A DNA stretch of 64,000 nucleotides, from assembly GCA_039972875.1 (NCBI GenBank), contig JBDWMA010000032.1, positions 303,473 through 367,472 of the forward strand, in the 5' to 3' direction. Origin of the DNA: Pseudoruegeria sp039972875. Lineage in GTDB: Bacteria > Pseudomonadota > Alphaproteobacteria > Rhodobacterales > Rhodobacteraceae. This document shows, in pieces, positions 8,660-18,392 of the stretch (the stretch's first letter is position 1; each line of letters begins with the position of its first letter). The notes beneath the pieces are model-generated. The model was given only the letters and a program-made list of their open reading frames with translations. It did no database searches and was not told where the DNA came from. The position numbers and the translations under genes are program-made.

Positions 8660-9369
8660 CACCCGAATTGGCGCTCGCCGCCCTAGAAAGCCACATCATT
8701 GACGGAAAAGCCGCCGACATGCTGGCCTATCACAAAGCACAACGCCCCTACCTTGGTGTGTCTAATCCCGACATCGATGCCGAAGTCAAAGCTTGGCGTG
8801 CAGAGATGTCCGTGGAAGAACGCGTCTCTCTTTCGAACGCATTGTGGCAAACAGACATCCACGAGGCCCGTGTGGCAGCCGCGAAACTTTTGGCACAAGC
8901 CAGATTGCGCCCAGATGACGACGCCTGGGCGCTGATCTGCAGCTGGGTCCCGGCCTTTGATGCATGGGCGATAGCCGATCATGTCTGCGGAGCGGGTTCA
9001 AAACGGCTCATTGCGGATCCTTCGCGATTAGACGACGTGGAAGAGTGGACAAAATCTGATCACATGTGGAGCCGCCGCGCTGCCCTTGTGATGACATTGC
9101 CTTGGACCAAAATGAACCACCCGAAACCCGCTGACGTTGAAATCCGCGAACGTGTGTTGGGGTGGGCCGCCGGGTATGTGGACGACCGCGATTGGTTCAT
9201 TCAGAAAGCTATTGGCTGGTGGTTGCGCGATCTGTCAAAACACGATGCCCAGCGCACGATTGCCTTTGTCGACATGTATGGCGATAGAATGAAACCATTT
9301 GCCCGCAAAGAGGCCCTGCGTCTCTTGAAAAAATCTGGGCAATTGGATGACAACTCCGGCGGGACTTAG
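8656..9369 (+). CDS. DNA alkylation repair enzyme, AlkD-like
   Basis: A 237-residue, Trp- and Ala-rich all-helical protein that looks like the AlkD/HEAT-repeat DNA glycosylases, which excise bulky or cationic alkylated bases. Helical repeats are visible in HEARVAAAKLLAQARLRPDD, WSRRAALVMTLPW and DRDWFIQKAIGWWLRDLSKH; the last holds the Trp/Asp/Arg pattern of the lesion-facing surface. It starts inside the glmS stop (ATGA), so it is part of the glmU-glmS operon. The final bases overlap the convergent lipoprotein gene by 4. A repair function is family-based. Confidence 0.75.
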   Translation: MTPELALAALESHIIDGKAADMLAYHKAQRPYLGVSNPDIDAEVKAWRAEMSVEERVSLSNALWQTDIHEARVAAAKLLAQARLRPDDDAWALICSWVPAFDAWAIADHVCGAGSKRLIADPSRLDDVEEWTKSDHMWSRRAALVMTLPWTKMNHPKPADVEIRERVLGWAAGYVDDRDWFIQKAIGWWLRDLSKHDAQRTIAFVDMYGDRMKPFARKEALRLLKKSGQLDDNSGGT

Positions 9370-9836
9370 CCCCCTTTGTAGACGTCCAATTCAGGCAAAT
9401 CTGTCAGGCCAACCTCAAGCAATCGCATCGCAGCGAGGGATATTCTGCTGCCTGCTGTGTCCGCCCCAGCTATTGGGCGCAGCTCTAAAGCGACGGACTT
9501 ACCCGTTGCTTTGGCCGTTATGCTTCCGGTTTGGACCGTATCAACCAAGGGCGTTTCTAACCAAAAGCCACCCGCAGTCGGATCGCCCAAAGAGGCCACT
9601 GTGGTTCCGATCAATGGGTTACGCGTGGGAAGGGCAACCTCGGCAGCAGACCGCTCTTCAACGGTGGTTGTATCAAACTGTTCTGCTGTGCGGGCATCCT
9701 TTGGGGCAAGCCGTTGGGCAGGTTCTGCTTCAGTCACAATTGGAGGCTGGTTTATGGTTCCCACCCCGTCTTGTACGACAGAACAGGCAGATACCAACAA
9801 CACGGTGCAAAGGCCGTTTATCAAAAAATATCTCAT
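9366..9836 (-). CDS. Small predicted lipoprotein of unknown function
   Basis: A 156-residue protein with a lipoprotein signal peptide: MRYFLINGLCTVLLVSAC, where LVSAC is the lipobox and Cys18 the lipidation site. The mature part is low in aromatics and shows no catalytic motif; GGFWLETPLVDTVQTGSITA and VALELRPI are probably beta strands. I do not recognise the family. It is divergent from moaA and convergent with the AlkD-like gene, overlapping it by 4 bases. Confidence 0.7.
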   Translation of the reverse strand: MRYFLINGLCTVLLVSACSVVQDGVGTINQPPIVTEAEPAQRLAPKDARTAEQFDTTTVEERSAAEVALPTRNPLIGTTVASLGDPTAGGFWLETPLVDTVQTGSITAKATGKSVALELRPIAGADTAGSRISLAAMRLLEVGLTDLPELDVYKGG

Positions 9837-9934
9837 AGCAGATCTTTACGCGCTCCCCCCGAGAGCATCAATAATGTATCATCCGGGTCGGCACATCCTT
9901 GCCCTTACGCACTTGCTGCCCTAGGCTCCCTCCC

Positions 9935-10939
9935 ATGAACACCCTTATTGATCCATTTCAACGCGCAATCACTTACCTTAGGGTATCTGTCACCGACCGC
10001 TGCGATTTTCGCTGTGTTTATTGTATGTCAGAAAACATGACCTTTCTGCCTAAGAAAGAGCTTCTGACCCTCGAAGAACTCGATCGCCTATGCTCAACAT
10101 TTATCGACAATGGTGTGCGTAAGCTTCGGATCACTGGTGGCGAGCCTTTGGTGCGCAAAGGAATTATAACATTTTTTGACCGCATGTCCCGCCATCTGGA
10201 TACCGGAGCATTGGATGAGCTGACCCTAACAACCAATGGCTCACAGCTCGCAAAATATGCCGATGACCTAGCTGCCGCTGGCATTCGGCGCGTTAATATT
10301 TCGCTTGATACACTAGATGATGAAAAGTTTGCCGAGATCACCCGCTGGGGTCGTCTCAAACAAGTTATTGAGGGCATTGATGCCGCACAAAAGGCGGGCA
10401 TCCGGGTAAAGATCAATACCGTAGCGCTTAAGGGGTTCAACGAGGATGAACTGCTCACGCTGACCGAATGGTGCACGTCACGCGATATGGACCTCACATT
10501 TATTGAGGTCATGCCTATGGGGGATATCGGCAATGAAAACCGTTTAACCCAATATTGGGCCTTAAACGATCTCCGCCAAGAATTAGAAAAACATTACACG
10601 GTAAGCGACCTTACAGAACGCACAGGGGGCCCGGCCCGCTATCTTCGGCTTGAAGAAACCGGTCAAAAAGTTGGCCTGATTACACCGTTGACCCATAATT
10701 TCTGCGAAAGCTGCAATCGCGTGCGGATCACATGCACCGGCGAAATCTACACCTGTCTCGGTCAAGAGGGCAAAAGCGACCTTCGCGCGCCCCTGCGTAA
10801 CGCCCCAAATGATGATGGACCTCTCATCGACGCGATCCACGCGGCGATTGGGTTAAAACCCAAAGGTCATGATTTTGACTATTCAAGACAAGAACTCGGC
10901 GGACAAATGAGCCGTCACATGAGTCACACCGGAGGCTAA
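9935..10939 (+). CDS. moaA: GTP 3',8-cyclase MoaA (molybdenum cofactor synthesis)
   Basis: MoaA is the radical SAM enzyme that starts molybdenum cofactor synthesis, converting GTP to 3',8-cyclo-GTP. C23, C27 and C30 in TDRCDFRCVYC bind the SAM cluster. C257, C260 and C274 in the C-terminal part bind the second [4Fe-4S] cluster that holds GTP. The RITGGEP motif is present, and the protein ends in the Gly-Gly tail needed for activity in the family. Start 9935 (MNTLIDPFQRAITYLR) gives 334 residues, fitting the family; an ATG at 9899 would add an unrelated Arg/Pro-rich extension. No other moa genes are in the window. Confidence 0.96.
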   Translation: MNTLIDPFQRAITYLRVSVTDRCDFRCVYCMSENMTFLPKKELLTLEELDRLCSTFIDNGVRKLRITGGEPLVRKGIITFFDRMSRHLDTGALDELTLTTNGSQLAKYADDLAAAGIRRVNISLDTLDDEKFAEITRWGRLKQVIEGIDAAQKAGIRVKINTVALKGFNEDELLTLTEWCTSRDMDLTFIEVMPMGDIGNENRLTQYWALNDLRQELEKHYTVSDLTERTGGPARYLRLEETGQKVGLITPLTHNFCESCNRVRITCTGEIYTCLGQEGKSDLRAPLRNAPNDDGPLIDAIHAAIGLKPKGHDFDYSRQELGGQMSRHMSHTGG

Positions 10940-10966
10940 ACAGCCTGTCCCACCATTGCAAAAAAG

Positions 10967-10996
10967 AATAGCCGCCAAAAACTGGCGGCTATTTCA
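10967..10996. terminator. Bidirectional terminator between moaA and the M20 amidohydrolase gene
   Basis: Perfect 11-base arms AATAGCCGCCA (10967-10977) and TGGCGGCTATT (10983-10993) enclose a 5-base loop. A/T-rich flanks on both sides fit termination of the convergent neighbours. Confidence 0.8.
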
Positions 10997-11041
10997 ATGT
11001 CTGAACTGTTTTCAAATACAAGCCGTCAAACCCTACCGCTT

Positions 11042-12205
11042 CTAAGTCACAGGCATGCGGCTTTCGGCCATTTGAGCAAACCATGAACAGCCAGCGGGAA
11101 TGATATCGTCGTTGAAATTATACTCCGGATGATGAACCGGCGCGGAATCGCCATTGCCAACAAGAATATAGGCACCGGGGCGTTCTTCGAGCATATAGGC
11201 AAAATCTTCACCGCCCATCACCAATGGGGCTTCGGCACAATCACCAGACACATTTCGGGCCACTTCGGCCGCCAATTCTGTTTCACGCTCAGAGTTCACC
11301 ATAACAGGGTAGCCATGTTTATAATGCAGATCAGCCGTCCCCCCGAGCGCGTTTGTCGTGCCTTCGACAATCGCAATAAGCCGTTCTTCGGCGAGCTCTT
11401 TAACCTCTTTAGAGAGGGTTCTGACGGTCCCTTTTAAGGTCACCGATGGCGGAATAACGTTATGCGCCGTGCTGGCCGTTTCAAAGCTGGTGACAGAAAC
11501 AACAACCTGTTCGACCGGGTTAACATTGCGGCTGGCGATCGTTTGCAACGCCAGAACAACATGACTGGCAATGACCGTCGGATCCACCGTTTCATGAGGT
11601 TTTGCCGCGTGACCACCTTTGCCATAAATGGTTGCCGTGAATTCATCAGTGGCGGCAAAGAACCCACCAGCGCGGATCGCAAAACTACCAGCAGCCTGCC
11701 CCGGCCAATTGTGCATTCCATAGACTTCTTGAATTTTGAACCGCTCCATCAAACCGTCTTCGCACATCTCACGGCCACCTCCGCCGCCTTCTTCAGCAGG
11801 TTGAAAAATGACCACAACTGTGCCGTCAAAGTTACGTGTCTCAGCAAGGTATTTTGCCGCCCCCAGCAACATTGATGTATGTCCGTCATGCCCACAGGCA
11901 TGCATGGTACCTGTGGTTTCGGACGCATACTCCAGCCCTGTGGCTTCCAAAATGGGCAGCGCATCCATATCAGCACGAAGACCGATCACTTTGCCAGCGG
12001 TATTGGTTTTACCTTTGATCACACCAACCACGCCTGTTCGCCCAAGACCTTCGACCACGTCTTCGCATCCGAATTCACGCAGCTTTTCAGCCACGAGTGC
12101 CGACGTGCGGTGCGTGTCAAACAACAGTTCTGGGTTCTGGTGAATATCCCGACGCCACGCAGTAATTTCAGAATGAAGTTCTGCAAACCGATTCTTAATA
12201 GGCAT
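11042..12205 (-). CDS. M20-family amidohydrolase (N-acyl-amino-acid / hippurate hydrolase type)
   Basis: A 387-residue metallopeptidase of the M20D type. HACGHDGHTSMLLGAAKYL around residue 100 holds the metal-binding His and Cys. EEGGGGGREM gives the catalytic Glu, and a Gly-Glu-Asp motif (VMGGEDFAYML) sits near the end, all as in IAA-amino acid, hippurate and N-acyl-amino acid hydrolases. It is downstream of an ArgE-like gene with 1 base between, and of the peptide transporter ATPase. This context suggests release of amino acids from imported N-acyl amino acids or peptides. The exact substrate is not determinable. Confidence 0.85.
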   Translation of the reverse strand: MPIKNRFAELHSEITAWRRDIHQNPELLFDTHRTSALVAEKLREFGCEDVVEGLGRTGVVGVIKGKTNTAGKVIGLRADMDALPILEATGLEYASETTGTMHACGHDGHTSMLLGAAKYLAETRNFDGTVVVIFQPAEEGGGGGREMCEDGLMERFKIQEVYGMHNWPGQAAGSFAIRAGGFFAATDEFTATIYGKGGHAAKPHETVDPTVIASHVVLALQTIASRNVNPVEQVVVSVTSFETASTAHNVIPPSVTLKGTVRTLSKEVKELAEERLIAIVEGTTNALGGTADLHYKHGYPVMVNSERETELAAEVARNVSGDCAEAPLVMGGEDFAYMLEERPGAYILVGNGDSAPVHHPEYNFNDDIIPAGCSWFAQMAESRMPVT

Positions 12206-12206
12206 T

Positions 12207-13376
12207 CTAAGCGTCCTCTTTCAGGTGTTCGACCACAGCATGGACAAAAGCCACGCCCGCGTTGAGTTGTGATATTTCGATAAATTCATTTGGTTGATGG
12301 GCCTGGGCAATGTCACCCGGACCACAAACGATTGCGGAATAACCGCCGTCTTGGAACTGGCCCGCTTCGGTTGCGTAACTGACCACGTGATTGCCATTAT
12401 CCCCCGTCAGCTTCCGAACCAATCGTTCTGCCGCGCCGTTGTCCTCAGGGGCCAAGGCCGGCACTGAAAAATACTCTGTCGCCGTCACCCCGGCCTGTGG
12501 GTGGCGGGATTTCAACGCAGCATCCAATGTAGCGACTTCAGCAAGAAATCGTTCTTTCCAACTCTGCAACGGATCACCGGGCACACATCTAAATTCGAGA
12601 TCAAACCGACAATCTTTCGCGGTGATATTATGGGCTGTACCGCCTTGTATCATACCGACGTGTAAGGTTGTAAATGGTGGATTAAAATCCACGGCCAATG
12701 CAGAAGGCGATTTGGCCTGACATTCTTCGTTCATGCGACGGGCCCAATTGATCAGCTCTGTCGCCTCGAAAATGGCGGAAACACCGGTGTGCAACAGGGA
12801 TGAATGCACTTCAAATCCTCTGACGTGGACGTTATATCCGCCCGTCCCTTTGTGACCAGACACGGTCTTCATCATCGAAGGCTCTCCAATGATAGCGGCG
12901 GAGGCTCGGGGCAAATGATTGGCCATTTCCTTGATCAGTTCTGGCGCGGCAAGGCACCCGACTTCTTCATCATAGGAAAACGCCAATTGCAGCGGACGTT
13001 TTAACGCACCACGTGCTGCCGCTGGAACCGCAGAAAGAGCCACCGCCAAGAACCCTTTCATATCACAGGTGCCTCGACCATATAGCTTATCGTCTTTTTC
13101 TGTAACGACGAACGGGTCCGAACCCCAGTCCTGCCCCTCAACCGGAACGACATCAGTATGCCCGGATAAGATCACCCCGCCCTCTACCTCTGGCCCAATA
13201 TTGGCATAGATTGAAGCCTTGGTTCCTTCTGCATTGCTTATACGCGTTGCCGTCACACCATAGTGCAGCAAATAGCCCTCAACCCAATCAATAAGCTCTA
13301 GGTTGCTCTGATCACTGACCGTGGGAAACCCAACAAGTGTTTCAAGCAGGGCACGCGGGGAAAGATCTTGTGACAT
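12207..13376 (-). CDS. Acetylornithine deacetylase-like M20 hydrolase (ArgE family)
   Basis: A 389-residue M20A enzyme. SGHTDVVPVEGQDW and GRGTCDMKGFLAVAL contain the first metal ligands, SYDEEVGC the catalytic Glu-Glu, and a dimerisation domain follows from about residue 180 (GHKGTGGYNVHVRG). ArgE removes acetyl from N-acetylornithine in arginine synthesis. Here it lies between a peptide-transport ATPase gene and a second M20 hydrolase, so a catabolic role on imported N-acylated substrates is equally possible. Start 13376 (MSQDLSPRALLETLV) fits family N-termini. Confidence 0.85.
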   Translation of the reverse strand: MSQDLSPRALLETLVGFPTVSDQSNLELIDWVEGYLLHYGVTATRISNAEGTKASIYANIGPEVEGGVILSGHTDVVPVEGQDWGSDPFVVTEKDDKLYGRGTCDMKGFLAVALSAVPAAARGALKRPLQLAFSYDEEVGCLAAPELIKEMANHLPRASAAIIGEPSMMKTVSGHKGTGGYNVHVRGFEVHSSLLHTGVSAIFEATELINWARRMNEECQAKSPSALAVDFNPPFTTLHVGMIQGGTAHNITAKDCRFDLEFRCVPGDPLQSWKERFLAEVATLDAALKSRHPQAGVTATEYFSVPALAPEDNGAAERLVRKLTGDNGNHVVSYATEAGQFQDGGYSAIVCGPGDIAQAHQPNEFIEISQLNAGVAFVHAVVEHLKEDA

Positions 13377-13407
13377 TTGAAGGGGTCCTGCTTGAAAAAC
13401 AAATTAA

Positions 13408-15225
13408 TTAAGATCGGAGTACTAAATGCCCAGGGGAGACCTCGTCGTAAACAGACGGTCCCGGTTCATAGCCCATGGGGAATATTGGCGACGGGATCGG
13501 CTTAAAGTTTAAATCCCGTTCAGATTTTCGCTGGCGCGGATCGGCGATTGGCACAGCTGACAACAAAGTACGGGTATATTCATGTTGAGGGTTCTCAAAA
13601 ATGGCGGCGCGAGGGCCGATTTCAACGATCCGTCCCAGATACATCACCGCCGTCTGATGGGAAACCCTTTCGACCACCGCCATGTCGTGACTGATAAACA
13701 GCATCGCGATGCCCAATTCGGCCTGTAATTCCATCAATAGGTTCAAAACTTGTGCTTGGACAGACACGTCCAGCGCAGAAACGGCTTCATCAGCGACGAT
13801 CAATTTCGGGTTCAACGCCAAGGCCCGCGCAATCGCGATCCGTTGCCGTTGCCCCCCTGACAGTTCATGGGGATAGCGGTTCATAAAGCTTCGGGGCAAT
13901 TGCACGCGATCAAACAGGCTCGCTACACGGTCGTTAAGCTCATCACCCGTGGCCAAATTATAGTTCCGCAAGGGCTCTGACACCTGATCACTCAGGCGAA
14001 CCTGAGGGTTAAGCGACGCAAACGGGTCCTGAAAGACCATCTGCATGTCACGCCGGGTCCGCAAAAGCTCTTTTTGATCAAGCGCAACAACATCAGTACC
14101 ATCCAAACGGATCTCACCGGAATCTGGTTCGATCAAACGCAGAATGGACCGCCCACATGTGGATTTTCCGCAGCCACTTTCACCAACCAGCGACAGTGTC
14201 TCTCCGGCATTAAGCTTAAAGGACACATCCTCAACCGCGTGTACATTGGCGACAGTTTTTCGCAGCAGCCCTTTTTTCACCGGGAACCGCGTGATCAAAT
14301 GATTGACCTCTAGCAAGACCTTGCCTTTAACTTTCTCTGCGGCTGAACGATCCCATTGGGGCAGATCCTCGCCCATGATACGCATCGGTTCTGGCGTGGA
14401 TTTACCGCGCATTTCACCCAATCGGGGGACAGCCGCAAGCAACGCTTTGGTGTAATTTTCTTGTGGATTCTCAAAGATTTCTTCGACGGTTCCTTCTTCG
14501 ATCATGTTGCCGCGGAACATGACCACAACCCGATCTGCCATCTGCGCCACAACGGCCATATCATGAGTAATAAACAATACAGCCGTGTTATGTTCGCGTT
14601 TCAGCCGGTCAATAAGCGCCAAGATCTCCGCTTGAATGGTCACATCCAATGCAGTTGTTGGCTCATCACAAATCAGGATACGTGGCTCACAGGCCATCGC
14701 CATTGCGATGACAACGCGTTGACGCATCCCTCCGGATAGCTCATGCGGGTATTGCTTCATCCGGCTCTCGGGCTCTGGGATCCGCACTTGTTTCAACAAC
14801 TCAATCGCGCGGGCATCAGCAGCCTCACGGCTCATACCCTTGTGAATACGTAGCCCCTCAGTCAGTTGCCGACCCACGGTAAATACGGGGTTGAGCGACG
14901 TCATCGGCTCTTGGAAAATCATACCGATTTCGTTGCCACGGATGGTGCGCATCAATTCAGGATCGGCCTTAGCCAAATCAACTGTTTCCCCACTGCGGCT
15001 TTCGAAAATCAGGGATCCTTCGGCGATACGCCCCCCCCCAAATTCAACAAGCCGCATCATCGAAAGCGCCGATACAGATTTTCCCGATCCAGACTCTCCG
15101 ACGACACACAATGTCTCACCCGGTTGTATTTTATATGAAACATCCGCCGCACCTACAACCAATCCTGCATTGGTATCGAATTCAACGCGCAGGTTTTTTA
15201 TGTCGATCAGAGCATCATCCAGCAT
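13408..15225 (-). CDS. Peptide ABC transporter ATPase with two fused nucleotide-binding domains
   Basis: A 605-residue fusion of two ABC ATPases of the Dpp/Opp type (DppD-DppF arrangement). Walker A motifs are GESGSGKS near residue 42 and GESGCGKST near residue 345. Each half has its own LSGGMRQR or LSGGQRQR signature and a CDEPTTALDV or ADEAVSALDV Walker B. Oligopeptide-type C-terminal extensions (IADPRQRKSE) follow. It powers the transporter whose binding protein and permeases lie divergently at 15602-19305. The two hydrolase genes downstream on the same strand probably belong to its operon. Confidence 0.92.
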   Translation of the reverse strand: MLDDALIDIKNLRVEFDTNAGLVVGAADVSYKIQPGETLCVVGESGSGKSVSALSMMRLVEFGGGRIAEGSLIFESRSGETVDLAKADPELMRTIRGNEIGMIFQEPMTSLNPVFTVGRQLTEGLRIHKGMSREAADARAIELLKQVRIPEPESRMKQYPHELSGGMRQRVVIAMAMACEPRILICDEPTTALDVTIQAEILALIDRLKREHNTAVLFITHDMAVVAQMADRVVVMFRGNMIEEGTVEEIFENPQENYTKALLAAVPRLGEMRGKSTPEPMRIMGEDLPQWDRSAAEKVKGKVLLEVNHLITRFPVKKGLLRKTVANVHAVEDVSFKLNAGETLSLVGESGCGKSTCGRSILRLIEPDSGEIRLDGTDVVALDQKELLRTRRDMQMVFQDPFASLNPQVRLSDQVSEPLRNYNLATGDELNDRVASLFDRVQLPRSFMNRYPHELSGGQRQRIAIARALALNPKLIVADEAVSALDVSVQAQVLNLLMELQAELGIAMLFISHDMAVVERVSHQTAVMYLGRIVEIGPRAAIFENPQHEYTRTLLSAVPIADPRQRKSERDLNFKPIPSPIFPMGYEPGPSVYDEVSPGHLVLRS

Positions 15226-15601
15226 GCGGGGGGCTTTCTATATATCTTTTGCCAAGACGCTACAAAGCGTGACGAAATTGTCAAACGAAACACCGGGTCA
15301 TCTTAGTGATTCGGCCTCCTTATCCTGCCCATCTGCCATTTAATTGGCAACGTTAACTAAGCGACGTTAGGGCAATTGCTACTATTTCATAGAGTCCCTT
15401 TACAAAGCGAAATTCTTAGGCAGACTTGAGGATGTCGTTGATCAACTGATTGGCGATCTCTTGGTCCGTCACCAACTGGGCAGGTCACACATCCGTATCA
15501 AACACTCCACTCGGCGAGGCGTTTTTAGATTTGTGTCTGCTTATAAACATCAAAGCCGGAACAAACCGGCGTTTGGCGGGCCTGCCAACAAGGAGCGAAA
15601 T
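15226..15601. other. 376-bp divergent control region of the peptide transport locus
   Basis: It lies between the ATPase gene (minus) and the binding-protein gene (plus), so it should contain promoters for both. No gene is supported. A small hairpin GCCGG-AACAAA-CCGGC lies at about 15553-15568, just before the ribosome binding site AAGGAG (15591-15596) of the binding-protein gene. I cannot assign promoter boxes with confidence. Confidence 0.5.
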
Positions 15602-17299
15602 ATGAATTTGAAAACAACCCTTCTGGGCGCGGCAGCTGCGTTTGCCTTGGCGCCTATGGCCATGGCTGAACGCGGTGCGGACGGTCAGGTCAACATTATA
15701 TATTGGCAAGCGCCATCCATTATGACCCCTTATTTGTCGGGCGGCACCAAGGACCTAGAGGCCGCGAGCCTCGTCATTGAACCCCTTGCCCGCTACGACC
15801 AAGACGGCAACATGGTTCCTTGGCTGGTGGAATCTGTCCCCACCGTCGCAAACGGAGGTGTGTCAGAGGACCTAAAGTCCGTCACATGGAAACTTAAGCC
15901 CGGCCTAAAATGGTCTGACGGTTCAGCGCTCACGTCTGCAGATGTGAAATTTACATGGGAATATTGCACCGCCGAAGGCGGCGGCTGTGCCCAGTCTGAA
16001 AAATATAATGACGTCGTTGCAGTTGAGACACCCGACGAGCTAACAGCGATTGTAAAATTTGGTGTTTCAAAACCATTCCCTTACGGTCCATTTGTAGGGG
16101 CACAAGCGCCCATCATTCAGGCCGCTCAATTCGCAGAATGTCTGGGCCCCAAAGCCCCAGAATGTACGGACGCAAATTTCGCACCGATCGGCACAGGTCC
16201 GTTTACGGTTACAGATTTCCGCCCAAATGACGTTGTTCAATTGGTCGCCAACGACCACTATCGGGATGCAAACAAGCCAGCCTTTGCGACCGTCACTCTA
16301 AAAGGCGGAGGTGATGCAACTGCTGCGGGCCGCTCTGTGCTTGAAACCGGCGAGTTTGACTATGCTTGGAACCTGCAGCTTGCGCCGGATGTGCTTGCAA
16401 ACATGGCGTCCGCGGGTAAAGGACAAGTCGTGTCTGGTTTCGGCACTTTGGTTGAACGCATCATGGTTAACTTTACCAATGTTGACCCCGCACTAGGGGA
16501 CAAACGTGGGACCATCGGAGAGCCACACCCCTACCTGACTGACATCAATGTACGAAAAGCATTGTCCATGGCAATCGACCGCGAACTGTTGGTTGAAATC
16601 GGCTATGGCGACGCGGGTCGACCGACCTGTAATGTACTGCCGGCACCCGCAATTTACGCATCAACTGCAAATGATGCGTGCCTTGTTCAAGATATCGAAG
16701 GCTCAAAAGCCCTTCTGGACGAAGCAGGTTGGGTTGTTGGTTCTGACGGTATCCGCGCCAAAGACGGCGTTCGTCTGAGCATGCTGTATCAAACATCAAC
16801 AAACGCCGTGCGTCAGGATTTCCAAGCCCTGATCAAACAGTGGTGGGGCGAAATCGGCGTCGAAACCGAACTTCGTAACATTGATGCATCTGTGTTCTTT
16901 GGTAGTGACCCCGGTTCACCTGATACATTCCAAAAATTCTTTGCTGACGTAGAAATGTACGCCAACAATTTCGACGGCACCGATCCAGAATCATATATGG
17001 CCAACTGGGAATGCAAACAGGCCCCACAACCTGAAAACCAATGGCAAGGCAACAACATGCCGCGCTTCTGCGACGAAGGCTATGATGAGCTGGTTGCGAA
17101 AATGGCTGTAACGGGTGACATCAATGAGCGTGCTGAAATGGCTAAGGCCATGAACGATATGCTTATGCAGAACTACGTGATGATTCCGCTGGTTGACCGA
17201 GGCCGTGTTTCAGCGCACTCCAATACTCTTGGTGGTGTTATCTTGAACACTTGGGACTCAGAACTGTGGAATGCCGCTGATTGGCACCGCACAGAATAA
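15602..17299 (+). CDS. Peptide ABC transporter substrate-binding protein (SBP family 5)
   Basis: A periplasmic binding protein of the DppA/OppA type, 565 residues. A signal peptide of about 22 residues (MNLKTTLLGAAAAFALAPMA, cleaved after AMA) precedes the mature protein. WKLKPGLKWSDGSALTSADV is the family 5 signature region, and GTGPFTVTDF is typical. Start 15602 has AAGGAG-CGAAAT directly before it, while the frame extended to 15461 has no ribosome binding site. It is the first gene of the binding protein-permease-permease operon and is followed by a strong hairpin. Solute identity (peptide or other) is not certain. Confidence 0.92.
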   Translation: MNLKTTLLGAAAAFALAPMAMAERGADGQVNIIYWQAPSIMTPYLSGGTKDLEAASLVIEPLARYDQDGNMVPWLVESVPTVANGGVSEDLKSVTWKLKPGLKWSDGSALTSADVKFTWEYCTAEGGGCAQSEKYNDVVAVETPDELTAIVKFGVSKPFPYGPFVGAQAPIIQAAQFAECLGPKAPECTDANFAPIGTGPFTVTDFRPNDVVQLVANDHYRDANKPAFATVTLKGGGDATAAGRSVLETGEFDYAWNLQLAPDVLANMASAGKGQVVSGFGTLVERIMVNFTNVDPALGDKRGTIGEPHPYLTDINVRKALSMAIDRELLVEIGYGDAGRPTCNVLPAPAIYASTANDACLVQDIEGSKALLDEAGWVVGSDGIRAKDGVRLSMLYQTSTNAVRQDFQALIKQWWGEIGVETELRNIDASVFFGSDPGSPDTFQKFFADVEMYANNFDGTDPESYMANWECKQAPQPENQWQGNNMPRFCDEGYDELVAKMAVTGDINERAEMAKAMNDMLMQNYVMIPLVDRGRVSAHSNTLGGVILNTWDSELWNAADWHRTE

Positions 17300-17308
17300 G
17301 CCTGAAAG

Positions 17309-17337
17309 ACCGCCGTCCCAGTTCTAGGGGCGGCGGT
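17309..17337 (+). terminator. Intercistronic hairpin after the binding-protein gene
   Basis: ACCGCCGTCCC (17309-17319) pairs with GGGGCGGCGGT (17327-17337) across a 7-base loop with one G-T pair. No T run follows, so it is probably an RNA-stabilising or attenuating hairpin that keeps binding-protein mRNA more abundant than permease mRNA, instead of a full stop. Confidence 0.6.
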
Positions 17338-17384
17338 GTTGCTGTCACCTTCTCTTCTTCTGCGTCAATTAAAGGCATCACCGC

Positions 17385-18392
17385 ATGCTAAACTTCACGA
17401 TCCGACGACTTATCCTCGCGGTTCCGGTGCTGATCTTTATCGGCCTTATTATATTTTTATTGCTGGAACTGGCCCCGGGTGACCCCATGGCCCAAGTTCC
17501 CCTGACTGTTCCGCCCGAAGTCAAAGAGCGCATGCGCGAAGCGCTTGGCCTTGGAGAACCCGTCCACATCCGTTTTGTCAAATGGCTCCAACAGTTCTTT
17601 ATCGTGGAACCCATGTACATGATCGATGGCCTGTTCGGGACAGACTTCGCCGACGGTAAACAACGTATCATAAGCTGGCAAACGCGCTCTCCTGTCATGG
17701 ATATCGTGGCACAGCGTATCCCACAGACACTGTGGGTCATTGGCATGTCCTATGTTGTAGGTATATTGATCGCCCTGCCCATCGGGATCTATTCGGCCTA
17801 TCGGCAATACAGCTGGTTTGATCAGATCGGGACGTTCGTCTCTATGATCGGGTTTTCAGTACCGACTTTTTTCACAGGCGTTTTGCTGATCGTGATCTTT
17901 TCGGTAAACCTCGGTTGGTTCCCATCGATTTATGACACCACCCATGTGGTCAAGGATTGGGAAAGCTTTACCTTTCAGATGCGCCAAATGGCCATGCCGG
18001 TCTTTGTATTGGCTTTGTATAATGCGGCCCAAATCAGCCGCTTTATGCGCGCTTCCATGCTGGATAATCTTAATCAAGATTACGTACGAACCGCGCGCGC
18101 CAAGGGCCTGACAGAAAAAACAGTGGTCTTGGCCCATGTGCTTCGCAATTCAATGATCCCTGTGATCACGGTTATTGCACTCGGTGTTCCACAAGTATTC
18201 GGCGGAGCTATCATTACTGAACAAGTGTTCAAAGTGAATGGACTTGGGCAACTCCTCATTACCGCGATCCAAGCAAATGATTTACCCATGGTCCAAACCC
18301 TCACATTTATCTTTGCCATACTGATCGTATTGTTCAACCTGATCGCCGACGTTCTCTACGGCGTCCTAGACCCAAGGATCCGCTATGACTGA
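17385..18392 (+). CDS. Peptide ABC transporter permease (DppB type)
   Basis: A 335-residue inner-membrane permease. An N-terminal helix (ILAVPVLIFIGLIIFLLLEL) begins the sequence with the DppB-like LAPGDP segment following. Later hydrophobic segments match a six-helix BPD-type permease. The cytoplasmic EAA loop is YVRTARAKGLTEKTVVLAHV, which docks on the ATPase. It overlaps the next permease gene by 8 bases. Confidence 0.93.
   Translation: MLNFTIRRLILAVPVLIFIGLIIFLLLELAPGDPMAQVPLTVPPEVKERMREALGLGEPVHIRFVKWLQQFFIVEPMYMIDGLFGTDFADGKQRIISWQTRSPVMDIVAQRIPQTLWVIGMSYVVGILIALPIGIYSAYRQYSWFDQIGTFVSMIGFSVPTFFTGVLLIVIFSVNLGWFPSIYDTTHVVKDWESFTFQMRQMAMPVFVLALYNAAQISRFMRASMLDNLNQDYVRTARAKGLTEKTVVLAHVLRNSMIPVITVIALGVPQVFGGAIITEQVFKVNGLGQLLITAIQANDLPMVQTLTFIFAILIVLFNLIADVLYGVLDPRIRYD

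Noticed and set aside
15416..15484. Short minus-strand coding-like tail (reads PAQLVTDQEIANQLINDILKSA)
   Set aside because: Only 22 codons between two stops in the divergent control region, with no start and no family match. It is too short to distinguish a relic from chance.
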